From Entomohabitans teleogrylli (GTDB lineage: Bacteria; Pseudomonadota; Gammaproteobacteria; Enterobacterales; Enterobacteriaceae), in the NCBI RefSeq assembly GCF_001484765.1, contig NZ_LLXO01000032.1:1-61119 (forward strand): DNA of 61,119 nt. Reading direction: 5' to 3'. Shown here piece by piece: positions 43,995 to 54,656 of this stretch (positions within the stretch are counted from its first letter, which is position 1; the number at the start of each line of letters is the position of its first letter). Both the position numbers and the translations under genes were made by a program. A model generated the notes under the pieces. The model searched no databases, was not told the DNA's origin, and saw only the letters and a list, made by a program, of their open reading frames with translations.

Positions 43995-44639
43995 ATGAAA
44001 CCAATTTTTATGTTGTTAATGATATATATCTCATGCACATTATATGATTATCCTACACCTGTGATTGTTTTTTTTGTGCTTATAACTGCCTTATGGCTTG
44101 GGGTATTTAAGTATGTGCTTTATGAAACAAGCAGGAAGTCTAACCTCCTGAACTTAACCGATGGAAGGGGGGCTAAGGATATGGTTATTGTTTTTATTTG
44201 TTGTATGGTTAACCCTGTATTTTGCTTGATTTCCATTCTTTTATATCAACCATATATTTTGAGCAAGCGTCTGCAACTCTATCCTAAAGTAAAGGGAAGA
44301 ATTAAAGGAGGCTCAGGTCATAATTTACGACATTCAAAATTCAAATCTTCATCATTTGATTCGGGAAGCCCTAACTTTAATTCAGATATGAGGGGCGCAG
44401 GAAATGATAAGATACTTTCTTTTCCTACGGTAAACATTCCAGGTTCTGAAAATTACGAAAGTCATGATACTCATGCGTTTGATACCACATACGATTCAGG
44501 CTCTGAAGTTTATTTTTGTAATGAATCTAACTTTAATAATAGTTCGTGTGATATTAATCCAGCGAGTGGTTTGCCAATGACTGGTGGTGTTGATGTTTAC
44601 GGAGATCCTTTTGGTGTAAATAGTCACGATAGTTATTGA
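43995..44639 (+). CDS. membrane protein at the traS (entry-exclusion) position
   Basis: A 214-residue protein with about three N-terminal membrane segments (residues 1-45 and 75-95) and a long soluble tail rich in Ser, Asn, Gly and Asp (SSFDSGSPNFNSDMRGAGND). It lies where F encodes TraS, the inner-membrane exclusion protein, but shows no clear similarity. Strongly AT-rich. I infer an exclusion protein paired with the traG C-terminus; the long low-complexity tail is unusual for one. Confidence 0.6.
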   Translation: MKPIFMLLMIYISCTLYDYPTPVIVFFVLITALWLGVFKYVLYETSRKSNLLNLTDGRGAKDMVIVFICCMVNPVFCLISILLYQPYILSKRLQLYPKVKGRIKGGSGHNLRHSKFKSSSFDSGSPNFNSDMRGAGNDKILSFPTVNIPGSENYESHDTHAFDTTYDSGSEVYFCNESNFNNSSCDINPASGLPMTGGVDVYGDPFGVNSHDSY

Positions 44640-44693
44640 AAGAATAAAGGTGAATGTAATGAATGTGATCCTATGTTTAAATGGTGAGAAAAA

Positions 44694-45362
44694 ATGAAAA
44701 AAAACAGCTTCCTTGTTTTTATTTTGTTTCTTTTGGTTATGCGTGTTGAAGCAAGTGATGATTATTACGCTAAAATTAAGAAAGATGCAGCAGCAGGAGA
44801 TTCTCACGCACAATTTGTTTTAGGTAGAATGTATCTTACGATTTCAGGTGACTATGATAAGGCTATTTTTTGGCTGGGTAAGGCTGCAAATCAAGGTAAT
44901 TCTGAAGCTCAAGTAGATATGGGAGCTTTTTATTATTATGGCAAGGGTGTCAAAAAAAACCTAAAAAAAGCTGAGGAATGGTACGTTAAAGCGTCCCGGA
45001 ATGGTAATCCGGTTGCGCAAAATAACTTAGCGATGATGTATTCAACCTCAGGTTCAAGTGATGGGAATTGTGCTAAAATACTCGAGCTTCTAAATAAGTC
45101 TGCAAGTAAAGATTATGATTTGGCATATCTTAATCTCGGAAACCATTATAGTAAAGGGCGCTGTGTAGAGCGCGATATGAAAAAGGCTCTAGATTGGTGG
45201 GAAAAGGCTGCAGCTAAAGGAAATGGTCAGGCTGAATTCAATCTATATATTTCGTATTATAATGGGGTTGGTGTACACATGAACCAAAGTATGGCCGGTG
45301 ATTATTTGAGGAAGTCTTGCTCACATGGTTATACGGAGGCATGCAACGTCATCAATAATTAA
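44694..45362 (+). CDS. exported Sel1-repeat protein at the traT position
   Basis: A 222-residue protein with signal peptide (MKKNSFLVFILFLLVMRVEA). About five Sel1 repeats follow, e.g. GDSHAQFVLGRMYL, GNSEAQVDMGAFYYYGKGV, GNPVAQNNLAMMYS and GNGQAEFNLYISYYNGVGV. Sel1 proteins are periplasmic or secreted scaffold proteins. F carries the surface-exclusion lipoprotein traT here, but no TraT-like gene exists in the window. AT-rich like its neighbour. Confidence 0.85.
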   Translation: MKKNSFLVFILFLLVMRVEASDDYYAKIKKDAAAGDSHAQFVLGRMYLTISGDYDKAIFWLGKAANQGNSEAQVDMGAFYYYGKGVKKNLKKAEEWYVKASRNGNPVAQNNLAMMYSTSGSSDGNCAKILELLNKSASKDYDLAYLNLGNHYSKGRCVERDMKKALDWWEKAAAKGNGQAEFNLYISYYNGVGVHMNQSMAGDYLRKSCSHGYTEACNVINN

Positions 45363-45394
45363 CTAAAAGATTTATATGCCTTCATCCCACTACC

Positions 45395-45460
45395 TAGCTA
45401 ACCGGATATCTAAGTCCGGCTAGCTAATGTTACAGCCTTTACTCCCCCTTTTTTTTACAA
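45395..45460 (+). terminator. stem-loop and T tract after the Sel1 gene
   Basis: TAGCTAACCGGA (45395-45406) pairs with TCCGGCTAGCTA (45415-45426) with one mismatch. A T8 run lies about 25 bases further on. It probably reduces or ends transcription at the edge of the AT-rich cassette, before traD. Confidence 0.45.
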
Positions 45461-45602
45461 AGCTAACGGTGAGCTGGTGTGCAATTTATTTGTGCGCCAG
45501 TGAGGCGTTGCCGCCAGGGGCGGAATGATTTAATAACATTTGTCGGATATTTTCCTGATATCCGGCATATCTTCCTCAATGGTTCTTTGACGGATTATTG
45601 CC

Positions 45603-47876
45603 ATGAGTTTTAATGCCAAAGATATGACGCAGGGCGGTCAGATCGCGAATATGCGTTTCCGCATGTTTGGTCAGATTGCCAATATTATGCTCTATGTTCT
45701 ATTTATTTTGTTCTGGGTATTATGTGGACTGCTGCTGATGTACCGCCTCAGCTGGCAAACCTTCGTCAACGGCTGTGTTTACTGGTGGTGTACGACGCTG
45801 GGGCCGCTGCGGGAAATTATGCGCTCTCAGCCCGTCTATACCATTCAGTATTATGGCCAGTCGCTGGAATTTACTGCAGAACAAATCCTGACGGATAAAT
45901 ACACGGTCTGGTGCGGCGAGCAGCTGTGGACCGGGTTTGTCTTCTCCGGGATGGTGGCCCTGATTGTTTGTGTCGTGACGTTCTTTGTCGCCAGCTGGGT
46001 GCTCGGTCGTCAGGGTAAACAGCAGAGTGAGGATGAGAATACCGGCGGGCGCCAGTTGTCCGACAAGCCTAAAGAAGTGGCCCGTCAGATGAAACGTGAC
46101 GGGATGGCCTCGGATATTAAAATTGGCGACCTGCCAATACTGCTGAACTCCGAAATCCAGAACTTCTGTCTCCACGGTACCGTGGGCTCCGGTAAATCTG
46201 AAGTTATCCGCCGTCTGCTGAACTACGTGCGCGCCCGGGGCGATATGGCCATTATCTACGACCGCTCCTGCGAATTCGTCAAAAGCTATTACGACCCGTC
46301 GCGCGATAAAATCCTCAACCCGCTGGATTCGCGCTGTGCGGCCTGGGACCTCTGGCGTGAATGCATTTCGTTACCTGATTTTGATAACGTCTCCAACACC
46401 CTGATCCCGATGGGCACCAAAGAGGACCCGTTCTGGCAGGGCTCCGGTCGCACCATCTTTGCGGAAGGGGCCTACCTGATGCGGGAGGACAAGGACCGCA
46501 GCTACGAGAAGCTGGTCGATACCATGCTTTCCATCAAAATCGACAAGCTGCGTGCCTATCTGCAGAACACCCCGGCGGCGAACCTGGTGGAAGAGAAAAT
46601 TGAGAAAACCGCCATCAGTATCCGTGCGGTGCTGACCAACTACGTCAAGGCCATCCGTTACCTGCAGGGGATTGAGAAGAACGGCGAGCCATTTACCATC
46701 CGCGACTGGATGCGGGGCGTCAGAGAAGACCAGCCCAATGGCTGGCTGTTTATTTCTTCGAACGCTGACACCCATGCTTCCCTGAAGCCGGTTATATCCA
46801 TGTGGCTGTCAATTGCTATCCGGGGGCTACTGGCGATGGGGGAGAACCGTAACCGGCGCGTGTGGATTTTCGCAGACGAACTGCCCACGCTGCACAAGCT
46901 GCCTGACCTGGTCGAAATTCTGCCGGAAGCGCGTAAATTCGGCGGCTGCTACGTGTTTGGTATTCAGTCCTACGCCCAGCTGGAAGACATCTATGGCGTG
47001 AAACCCGCCGCCACGCTGTTCGACGTCATGAACACCCGGGCCTTCTTCCGTTCCCCGAGTAAAGAGATTGCGGAATTTGCCGCCGGTGAAATCGGTGAGA
47101 AAGAAATTCTCAAGGCCAGCGAGCAGTATTCCTACGGTGCGGACCCGGTACGTGACGGGGTATCGACCGGGAAAGAAAAAGAGCGTGAAACCCTGGTCAG
47201 CTACTCCGATATTCAGACGCTGCCGGACCTCTCCTGCTACGTCACGCTGCCCGGGCCGTATCCGGCCGTGAAGCTGGCCCTCAAGTACAAGCCGCGTCCG
47301 AAAATTGCCGAGGGATTTATTCAGCGCCGACTCGATACGCGTGTTGACGCCCGACTCAATGCGCTGCTTGAGGCCCGGGAGGCAGAAGGCAGCCTGGCAC
47401 GGGCGCTGTTCACACCCGACCCGCCGGAGCCTGAGAAGGCTGAAGAAGAAAAGACCGTCGATGAGCAGCCCGAACAGACACCGCCTGCTCCAGTGAACGC
47501 GCCGTCGGTGGCAAAGACGTCTGCAGCAGAAAAAACCGTTAAGTCGCCTGAAACAGCACCGCCGGTGGTACCGGTCGCGCGGGTCACGACCGTTCCTTTA
47601 ATCCGGACTAAAGCCGCCGCCGCTACCGCTGCTGCCGGCGCGACAGCACACACAGGAGGCACGGAGCAGGAGCTGGCACAACAGTCTGCAGAGACGGGAC
47701 AGGAGATGATGCCGGCCGGCATGAACGAAGAGGGTGAAATCGAAGACATGGCGGCGTATGACGCCTGGCTGGAGAGTGAGCAGACCCAGCGGGATATGCA
47801 GCGACGCGAAGAGGTCAATATCAACCACAGCCGTCGCGATGAACCGGATGATATTGAGATTGGAGGGAACTTCTGA
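45603..47876 (+). CDS. traD: TraD, coupling protein (T4CP ATPase)
   Basis: A 757-residue VirD4/TraD-type ATPase that brings the relaxosome to the secretion channel. Two membrane segments lie at about residues 27-48 and 105-128. Walker A is GTVGSGKS at residues 192-199; [17 protein letters not shown] is the Walker B region. The C-terminal 130 residues are Pro/Ala/Glu-rich and end DDIEIGGNF, the part that docks TraM in F. Longer than F TraD (717) in this tail. Overlaps traI by one base. Confidence 0.96.
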   Translation: MSFNAKDMTQGGQIANMRFRMFGQIANIMLYVLFILFWVLCGLLLMYRLSWQTFVNGCVYWWCTTLGPLREIMRSQPVYTIQYYGQSLEFTAEQILTDKYTVWCGEQLWTGFVFSGMVALIVCVVTFFVASWVLGRQGKQQSEDENTGGRQLSDKPKEVARQMKRDGMASDIKIGDLPILLNSEIQNFCLHGTVGSGKSEVIRRLLNYVRARGDMAIIYDRSCEFVKSYYDPSRDKILNPLDSRCAAWDLWRECISLPDFDNVSNTLIPMGTKEDPFWQGSGRTIFAEGAYLMREDKDRSYEKLVDTMLSIKIDKLRAYLQNTPAANLVEEKIEKTAISIRAVLTNYVKAIRYLQGIEKNGEPFTIRDWMRGVREDQPNGWLFISSNADTHASLKPVISMWLSIAIRGLLAMGENRNRRVWIFADELPTLHKLPDLVEILPEARKFGGCYVFGIQSYAQLEDIYGVKPAATLFDVMNTRAFFRSPSKEIAEFAAGEIGEKEILKASEQYSYGADPVRDGVSTGKEKERETLVSYSDIQTLPDLSCYVTLPGPYPAVKLALKYKPRPKIAEGFIQRRLDTRVDARLNALLEAREAEGSLARALFTPDPPEPEKAEEEKTVDEQPEQTPPAPVNAPSVAKTSAAEKTVKSPETAPPVVPVARVTTVPLIRTKAAAATAAAGATAHTGGTEQELAQQSAETGQEMMPAGMNEEGEIEDMAAYDAWLESEQTQRDMQRREEVNINHSRRDEPDDIEIGGNF

Positions 47877-50800
47877 TGATGTCGATTGGGTCCGTTAAAT
47901 CGGCGGGCAGCGCCGGAAATTACTACACCGACAAGGATAATTATTACGTCATCGGCAGTCTGGAGGAACGCTGGCAGGGGAAGGGGGCGGAAGCGCTGGG
48001 GCTGGACGGAAAAGCGGTCGACAAAGCCGTGTTCACTGAACTACTGAAAGGGAAGCTGCCGGATGGCAGCGACCTGACCCGCATGCAGGACGGAGAGAAC
48101 AAACATCGTCCGGGCTATGACCTGACGTTCTCGGCCCCTAAAAGCGTGTCTGTGATGGCGATGCTGGGTGGTGATAAACGCCTTATCGATGCCCACAACC
48201 AGGCAGTGACAGAAGCCATCAGGCAGGTCGAAACGCTGGCGGCGACCCGTGTCATGACGGACGGGAAAAGCGAAACCGTCCTGACCGGCAATCTGATTGT
48301 GGCGAAATTCAACCACGATACGAACCGTAATCAGGAGCCGCAGCTGCACACCCATGCCGTTGTTATTAATGCCACGCAGAACGGGGACAAGTGGCAGTCT
48401 CTCGGCACCGATACGGTTGGTAAAACGGGCTTTATCGAGAATGTGTACGCAAATCAGATAGCCTTCGGGAAGCTTTACCGGGAAGCATTAAAACCCCTGG
48501 TAGAAAAGCTCGGGTATGCAACCGAAGTCGTGGGAAAGCACGGCATGTGGGAGATGAAGGACGTGCCGGTCGAGCCGTTTTCCACGCGCAGTCAGGAACT
48601 CAGGGAAGCGGCAGGACCCGATGCGTCGCTCAAATCCCGGGATGTGGCCGCGCTCGATACCCGTAAGTCGAAGGAAGCCATCGACCCGGCCGAGAAGATG
48701 GTGGAGTGGATGAACACGCTGAAGGAGACCGGCTTCGACATCCGTGGCTACCGTGAAGCCGCTGATGTGCGTGCAGCAGAGCTGGCCCGGGCGCCTGCAG
48801 CCCCGGTGAAATCCGACGGGCCGGATATTACGGACGTGGTGACAAAAGCCATCGCCGGTCTCAGTGACCGCAAGGTGCAGTTTACGTATGCCGATCTGCT
48901 GGCACGCACGGTCGGCCAGCTGGAGGCAAAGCCCGGCGTCTTTGAACTGGCCAGAACGGGCATTGATGCGGCCATCGAGCGCGAGCAGCTTATCCCGCTT
49001 GACCGGGAAAAGGGTCTGTTTACTTCAAATATCCACGTCCTCGATGAGCTCTCTGTGAAAGCCCTGAGCCATGAGGTTCAGCGCCAGAACCACGTCTCCG
49101 TCACACAGGCTGCGGGTCTGGTGCGCGAAAAACCCTTCAGCGATGCGGTCAGCGTGCTGGCACAGGACCGCCCGGCAATGGGGATTGTCGCCGGTCAGGG
49201 CGGCGCGGCAGGCCAGCGGGAGCGGGTGGCCGAGCTGACGATGATGGCCCGGGAGCAGGGGCGTGACGTGCATATCCTCGCCGCAGATAACCGCTCCCGG
49301 GAGTTTCTTGCCGGGGATGCACGACTGGCCGGCGAGACGGTGACCGGTAAATCCGCCCTGCAGGACGGGACGGCCTTTATTCCGGGCGGGACCTTAATTG
49401 TCGACCAGGCCGAGAAGCTGAGCCTGAAAGAGACGATTTCCCTGCTCGATGGCGCCATGCGCCATAACGTGCAGGTTCTGCTCTCCGACAGCGGCAAGCG
49501 CAGCGGAACCGGGAGCGCGCTGACGGTCCTGAAAGACAGCGGCGTCAATACATACCGGTGGCAGGGCGGCAGGCAGGCGACGGCAGACATCATCAGCGAG
49601 CCGGACAAGCGTGCGCGCTACAGCCTTCTGGCACAGGAGTTCGCCGCCAGCGTGCGTGAAGGGCAGGAGAGCGTGGCGCAAATCAGCGGCACGCGTGAGC
49701 AGAATGTCCTGAACAACGTTATCCGCGACACCCTCAAAAATGAGGGGGCGCTCGGCAACCGGGACATGACGGTGACCGCCCTGACGCCAGTGTGGCTGGA
49801 CAGCAAGAGCCGGGGCGTGCGGGACTACTACCGCGAGGGCATGGTCATGGAGCGATGGGACCCGGAGGCGCGCAGCCATGACCGCTTTGTGATTGACCGG
49901 GTGACGGCCAGCAGCAACATGCTGACCCTGAAGGACCGTGAGGGCGGGCGTCTGGACCTGAAGGTCTCCGCCGTCGACAGTCAGTGGACGCTGTTCCGGG
50001 CCGATAAGCTGCCGGTGGCAGAGGGGGAGCGTCTGGCGGTGCTCGGGAAAATCCCCGACACGCGCCTGAAGGGCGGCGAGAGCGTCACGGTGCTGAAAGC
50101 GGAGGCCGGACAACTGACGGTTCAGCGTCCGGGGCAGAAAACCACGCAGACGCTTCCTGTCGGCAGCAGCCCGTTTGACGGCATCAAGGTCGGGCACGGC
50201 TGGGTGGAGAGTCCCGGCCGGTCAGTCAGCGAGACCGCGACCGTCTTTGCCTCGGTCACGCAGCGTGAGCTGGATAACGCCACGCTCAACCAGCTGGCGC
50301 AGAGCGGAAGCCATATCCGGCTGTACTCCGCACAGGATGAAGCCCGCACCACAGAGAAGCTGGCGCGTCACACCGCGTTCAGCGTGGTCTCAGAGCAGCT
50401 GAAGGCACGCTCGGGAGAAACAGACCTGGAGGTGGCCATCGCACAGCAGAAAGCCGGACTGCATACCCCGGCAGAACAGGCTATTCATCTTTCCATCCCG
50501 TTGCTGGAAAGTAACAGTCTGACCTTCACGCGGCCGCAGCTGCTGGCTACGGCGCTGGAAACCGGCGGCGGTAAGGTTCCCGTGGGGGACATTGAGGTAA
50601 CCATTCAGGCGCAGGTTAAGGCCGGCAGTCTGCTGAACGTTCCGGTGGCCCCCGGCCACGGCAGCGACCTGCTGATTTCCCGTCAGACCTGGGATGCGGA
50701 GAAAAGCATCCTGACCCGGGTACTGGAAGGCAAGGACGCGGTGGCACCCCTGATGGACCGCGTGCCGGGCAGCCTGATGACGGACCTGACCGCCGGGCAG

Positions 50801-53137
50801 CGGGCGGCGACCCGGATGATACTGGAGACCCCGGACCGGTTTACGGTGGTTCAGGGGTATGCCGGGGTGGGAAAAACGACCCAGTTCCGGGCGGTGATGA
50901 GCGCCATCAGCCTGTTGCCGGAAGAGACCCGCCCGCGCGTCATCGGTCTGGGACCGACACACCGCGCCGTGGGCGAGATGCAGAGTGCCGGTGTGGACGC
51001 GCAGACGACCGCCTCATTCCTGCATGACACGCAGCTGCAGCAGCGCAACGGTCAGACGCCGGATTTCAGCAACACACTTTTCCTGCTCGATGAGAGCTCA
51101 ATGGTCGGACTGTCAGACACCGCGAAGGCGCTTTCCCTGATTGCGGCCGGGGGAGGCCGGGCGGTACTGAGCGGGGATACTGATCAGCTGCAGTCCATCT
51201 CGCCGGGCCAGCCGTTCAGGCTGATGCAGCAGCGCAGCGCCGCTGATGTCGCCATCATGAAAGAGATTGTGCGTCAGGTGCCGGAACTGCGACCGGCGGT
51301 CTACAGCCTGATTGACCGGGACGTACACAGCGCACTGTCCACAATTGAACAGGTCACGCCGGCGCAGGTACCGAGAAAAGAGGGGGCCTGGGTACCGGAA
51401 AACTCGGTCACAGAATTCACGCCGGCACAGGAAAAAGCGATACAGGAGGCTCAGAAGCAGGGCGTGGAGGTACCACCCGGCCAGCCCGCCACGCTGTATG
51501 AGGCAATCGTGAAAGACTACACCGGGCGCACCCCCGCGGCGCAGGCGAATACGCTCATTATCACGCATCTGAACGCAGACCGCCGTGCACTGAACTCACT
51601 CATCCATGATGCCCGGGTACAGAATGGCGAGGTCAGTAAAGAGGAGGTGACCCTGCCGGTACTCGTCACGAGCAACATCCGTGACGGTGAGTTGCGCAAG
51701 CTGTCCACTTGGTCAGAGCATCAGGGAGCCGTGGCCCTTCTTGATAACACGTATCAGCGCATTGAGCGCGTCGATAAGGAGAACCAGCTCATCACCCTGA
51801 AGGACCGCGAGGGGAACACCCGTCTTCTCTCTCCCCGGGAGGCCTCAGCGGAGGGCGTCACGCTGTATCGCGAGGAGACCCTCACCGTGTCACAGGGCGA
51901 CCGGATGCGCTTCAGCAAAAGCGACCCGGAACGCGGCTATGTGGCCAACAGCGTGTGGGAGGTGAAATCCGTATCAGGTGACAGTGTCACGCTTTCTGAC
52001 GGTAAAACCACCCGAACACTGAGCCCGAAGGCGGATGAGGCGCAGCGTCACATTGACCTCGCCTACGCCATCACTGCGCACGGTGCGCAGGGGGCCAGCG
52101 AACCTTTCGCCATCGCGCTGGAGGGCGTGGAAGGCAGCCGGAAAGCCATGGTCAACTTTGAGTCGGCCTATGTGGCGTTGTCGCGCATGAAACAGCACGC
52201 GCAGGTCTACACCGACAACCGGGAGGGCTGGACCACGGCAGTCAGCCGTTCTCAGGAAAAGGCCAGCGCACATGATGTGCTCGAACCGCAGAACGCACGG
52301 GCCGTTAAAAACGCCGAAATGCTGTATGGCCGGGCGCAGTCGCTGGAAGAGACGGCTGCAGGCCGGGCTGCCCTGCAACAGTCCGGCCTGGCGAAAGGGG
52401 TATCACCGGGCAAATTCATTTCTCCCGGTAAAAAGTATCCGCAGCCTCATGTGGCGCTGCCGGCATTCGATAAAAACGGGAAAGAAGCTGGCATCTGGCT
52501 CAGCCCGCTGACGGACAGGGACGGCCGGCTGGAGGCCATCGGTGGTGAGGGGCGGATTATGGGGGACGAGACGGCCCGGTTCGTGGCGCTGCAGAACAGC
52601 CGGAACGGCGAAAGTCTGCTGGCCGGGAATATGGGAGAAGGCGTCAGGCTGGCCCGGGACAACCCGGACACCGGCGTGGTGGTCAGGCTGGCGGGGGATG
52701 ACCGGCCCTGGAACCCGGGAGCCATTACCGGGGGGCGCGTGTGGGCAGATCCTCTGCCGAATCTTCCCCTGCCAGACACGAGTGCGGATATCCCGTTACC
52801 CCCGGATGTTCTGGCACAGCGCGCCGCAGAAGAGGCACAGCGCAGGGAGATGGAAAGACAGACGGAGCAGGCGACCCGGGAAGTGGCCGGGGAGTCGCGT
52901 AAAGCCGGAGAGCCGGAGGACCGGGTGAAAGAGGTTATCGGGGACGTCATTCGCGGTCTGGAAAGAGACAGACCGGGTGAGGACAGAACGGTTGTGCCGG
53001 ACGACCCGCAGACCCGGCGTCAGGAAGCCGCGATACAGCAGGTGGTCTCAGAGAGTCTGCAGCGAGAGCGCCTGCAGCAGATGGAGCGGGACATGGTGCG
53101 CGACCTGAACCGTGAGAAAACGCTCGGGGGCGACTGA
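47876..53137 (+). CDS. traI: TraI, relaxase-helicase
   Basis: A 1753-residue bifunctional enzyme (1756 in F). The relaxase domain (about 1-300) has catalytic tyrosines in NYYTDKDNYY (Tyr16, 17, 23, 24) and metal-binding histidines in QLHTHAVV (158 and 160). The C-terminal helicase has Walker A GYAGVGKTT (about 994-1002) and Walker B FLLDESSMV. The helicase-like non-catalytic middle domain and the C-terminal region ending DMVRDLNREKTLGGD are also F-like. It nicks oriT near 22545, pilots the strand and unwinds the plasmid. Confidence 0.97.
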   Translation: MMSIGSVKSAGSAGNYYTDKDNYYVIGSLEERWQGKGAEALGLDGKAVDKAVFTELLKGKLPDGSDLTRMQDGENKHRPGYDLTFSAPKSVSVMAMLGGDKRLIDAHNQAVTEAIRQVETLAATRVMTDGKSETVLTGNLIVAKFNHDTNRNQEPQLHTHAVVINATQNGDKWQSLGTDTVGKTGFIENVYANQIAFGKLYREALKPLVEKLGYATEVVGKHGMWEMKDVPVEPFSTRSQELREAAGPDASLKSRDVAALDTRKSKEAIDPAEKMVEWMNTLKETGFDIRGYREAADVRAAELARAPAAPVKSDGPDITDVVTKAIAGLSDRKVQFTYADLLARTVGQLEAKPGVFELARTGIDAAIEREQLIPLDREKGLFTSNIHVLDELSVKALSHEVQRQNHVSVTQAAGLVREKPFSDAVSVLAQDRPAMGIVAGQGGAAGQRERVAELTMMAREQGRDVHILAADNRSREFLAGDARLAGETVTGKSALQDGTAFIPGGTLIVDQAEKLSLKETISLLDGAMRHNVQVLLSDSGKRSGTGSALTVLKDSGVNTYRWQGGRQATADIISEPDKRARYSLLAQEFAASVREGQESVAQISGTREQNVLNNVIRDTLKNEGALGNRDMTVTALTPVWLDSKSRGVRDYYREGMVMERWDPEARSHDRFVIDRVTASSNMLTLKDREGGRLDLKVSAVDSQWTLFRADKLPVAEGERLAVLGKIPDTRLKGGESVTVLKAEAGQLTVQRPGQKTTQTLPVGSSPFDGIKVGHGWVESPGRSVSETATVFASVTQRELDNATLNQLAQSGSHIRLYSAQDEARTTEKLARHTAFSVVSEQLKARSGETDLEVAIAQQKAGLHTPAEQAIHLSIPLLESNSLTFTRPQLLATALETGGGKVPVGDIEVTIQAQVKAGSLLNVPVAPGHGSDLLISRQTWDAEKSILTRVLEGKDAVAPLMDRVPGSLMTDLTAGQRAATRMILETPDRFTVVQGYAGVGKTTQFRAVMSAISLLPEETRPRVIGLGPTHRAVGEMQSAGVDAQTTASFLHDTQLQQRNGQTPDFSNTLFLLDESSMVGLSDTAKALSLIAAGGGRAVLSGDTDQLQSISPGQPFRLMQQRSAADVAIMKEIVRQVPELRPAVYSLIDRDVHSALSTIEQVTPAQVPRKEGAWVPENSVTEFTPAQEKAIQEAQKQGVEVPPGQPATLYEAIVKDYTGRTPAAQANTLIITHLNADRRALNSLIHDARVQNGEVSKEEVTLPVLVTSNIRDGELRKLSTWSEHQGAVALLDNTYQRIERVDKENQLITLKDREGNTRLLSPREASAEGVTLYREETLTVSQGDRMRFSKSDPERGYVANSVWEVKSVSGDSVTLSDGKTTRTLSPKADEAQRHIDLAYAITAHGAQGASEPFAIALEGVEGSRKAMVNFESAYVALSRMKQHAQVYTDNREGWTTAVSRSQEKASAHDVLEPQNARAVKNAEMLYGRAQSLEETAAGRAALQQSGLAKGVSPGKFISPGKKYPQPHVALPAFDKNGKEAGIWLSPLTDRDGRLEAIGGEGRIMGDETARFVALQNSRNGESLLAGNMGEGVRLARDNPDTGVVVRLAGDDRPWNPGAITGGRVWADPLPNLPLPDTSADIPLPPDVLAQRAAEEAQRREMERQTEQATREVAGESRKAGEPEDRVKEVIGDVIRGLERDRPGEDRTVVPDDPQTRRQEAAIQQVVSESLQRERLQQMERDMVRDLNREKTLGGD

Positions 53138-53192
53138 CGTGCCTGCAGCATTTGTCAGGCACAGCAATATCAGGGATAAAAAGGAACTAACG

Positions 53193-53918
53193 ATGACAAC
53201 ACATGCAATACGCCTCAGCACCGCTGACCGCTGGCTGCAGGGATTACTGACCTGGACGCCGGGTCAGACCGATATCATCAAGACCGTGGCACTGGTGCTG
53301 ATGGTTATTGACCACACCGGACTCCTTCTGGCAGATAACAACGAGCTAATGCGCCTCCTGGGAAGAGGCTGTTTTCCGCTGTTTGGCCTCGCCTGGGGAA
53401 TGAATCTGGCCCGGCACGCGGATATCCGCCAGTCGCAGCTGAACAGCCTGTGGGGCTGGGCGCTGGTCGCCCAGGTGCCGTTCATGCTCATCGGGTATCC
53501 GTGGTACGCGGGGAATATCCTGTTCGCCTTTGCCGTCACCGGTCAGGCGCTGCGGTGGTTCAGCCTGCCGTTCTGGCGTTACACCTTCGCCGCCATGGCC
53601 ATCGTTGCCGCCTGGATACCGTTCTCCTGTGGCAGCTACGGCATGGCCGGGGTGGCGATGCTCACCGTCAGCTGGCTGCTCTGCCGTGCACAGACTTCGC
53701 GGGAGCGACTCGGATGCGGGGTGTTGTGGGCCGTGATGGTGTTACTGATGAACCCGAATGACGCCGGAGAATCACTGGCCGGGCTGGCCATCGCGCTTCT
53801 CGTATTGATGGTGTGCTCATCTGCCGGGGAAAGTGTGAAACGGTTCTGGCCACGACAGTTCTTTGTGCTGTTTTATGCCGTGCACCTGGCCGTGCTGGGG
53901 ATAGTGGTGTCGATGTGA
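53193..53918 (+). CDS. traX: TraX, pilin N-acetyltransferase
   Basis: A 241-residue multi-pass membrane protein matching TraX (TDIIKTVALVLMVIDHTGLL, RLLGRGCFPLFGLAWGMNLA). It acetylates the pilin N-terminus. The ATG at 53193 has AAAAGGAAC upstream; the frame runs 27 codons further back into the traI end and this extension is unlikely. Followed by a hairpin and finO. Confidence 0.95.
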   Translation: MTTHAIRLSTADRWLQGLLTWTPGQTDIIKTVALVLMVIDHTGLLLADNNELMRLLGRGCFPLFGLAWGMNLARHADIRQSQLNSLWGWALVAQVPFMLIGYPWYAGNILFAFAVTGQALRWFSLPFWRYTFAAMAIVAAWIPFSCGSYGMAGVAMLTVSWLLCRAQTSRERLGCGVLWAVMVLLMNPNDAGESLAGLAIALLVLMVCSSAGESVKRFWPRQFFVLFYAVHLAVLGIVVSM

Positions 53919-53923
53919 AAAAA

Positions 53924-53942
53924 TCCCGGATGGACTCCGGGA
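53924..53942. terminator. hairpin after traX
   Basis: TCCCGGA (53924-53930) pairs with TCCGGGA (53936-53942). The minus-strand side is followed by T6, so it is a better minus-strand terminator; on the plus strand it may stabilise the tra mRNA end. Confidence 0.4.
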
Positions 53943-54065
53943 ACGACAGACTGTCCATATGCGTTACAAACGGAACCACGCGCCCGGTCTCTCAGGAAAA
54001 GGAAAGGGCGGCGCCGTTCAGGTATAGTAGTTTTTAACCTCTGAACTGAAAAATAGGCAATTGTG

Positions 54066-54656
54066 ATGGCAGAAGAAAAACGTCCGGTGCTGAGCCTGAA
54101 ACGAAAACCCGCAGCAGACAGTACCGGGCAGGATAGCCCGGGGTTACCCGGCGTGGTTCGTCGCAGAAAAGTCGTGGTGGTGTCCACGCCACCCGCCTGG
54201 AAGGTAAAGAAAGAGAAGCTTGAACAGGCGAAACAGGCTGCGGAAGCCGTTGCACACCAGGCGGTACCCGAACCGGTCAAAGCGGCAAAGGCTCCGCCTC
54301 CGGTGCGTTATCTTCGTCTGCTGCCACCGGAGCAGGCCATTATGACCCTGAAGGCGTTCTGGCCGCAGCTGTTTGACGGTCACTCGCCACGCCTGCTGGC
54401 CACGGGGATGCGTGAACAACTGTTTGCCGATATCGTAGCGCGCGACCTGCCGCTGTCGCATAAACAGGTGATTAAGTGCCTGAAAAGCCTGACCCGGTCT
54501 GCGGGCTATCTGTCCCGGATGCGGGAGGGAGCCTCCCGGTATGACCTGCAGGGAAATGTGGTGGCCACCGTCACGGCAGAAGAAGCGAGATACGCCGGTG
54601 AACGCATGATGAAAGAACTGTTGCGGGCCGAACGAAAGATGAGCCAGACCGTTTAA
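54066..54656 (+). CDS. finO: FinO, RNA chaperone for FinP fertility inhibition
   Basis: A 196-residue basic protein. The N-terminal part (EEKRPVLSLKRK, TPPAWKVKKEKLEQAKQ) and core (FDGHSPRLLATGMREQLFAD, LPLSHKQVIKCLKSLTRSAG, GASRYDLQG) match the FinO/ProQ family. It stabilises FinP and promotes its pairing with traJ mRNA, repressing transfer. The gene is intact, so transfer should be repressed, unlike in F, whose finO is disrupted by IS3. GTG at 54063 is an alternative start. Confidence 0.93.
   Translation: MAEEKRPVLSLKRKPAADSTGQDSPGLPGVVRRRKVVVVSTPPAWKVKKEKLEQAKQAAEAVAHQAVPEPVKAAKAPPPVRYLRLLPPEQAIMTLKAFWPQLFDGHSPRLLATGMREQLFADIVARDLPLSHKQVIKCLKSLTRSAGYLSRMREGASRYDLQGNVVATVTAEEARYAGERMMKELLRAERKMSQTV

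Noticed and set aside
43995..44639. Naming this gene traS outright
   Set aside because: Only the position fits; I see no sequence similarity to TraS and the protein has a long low-complexity tail.
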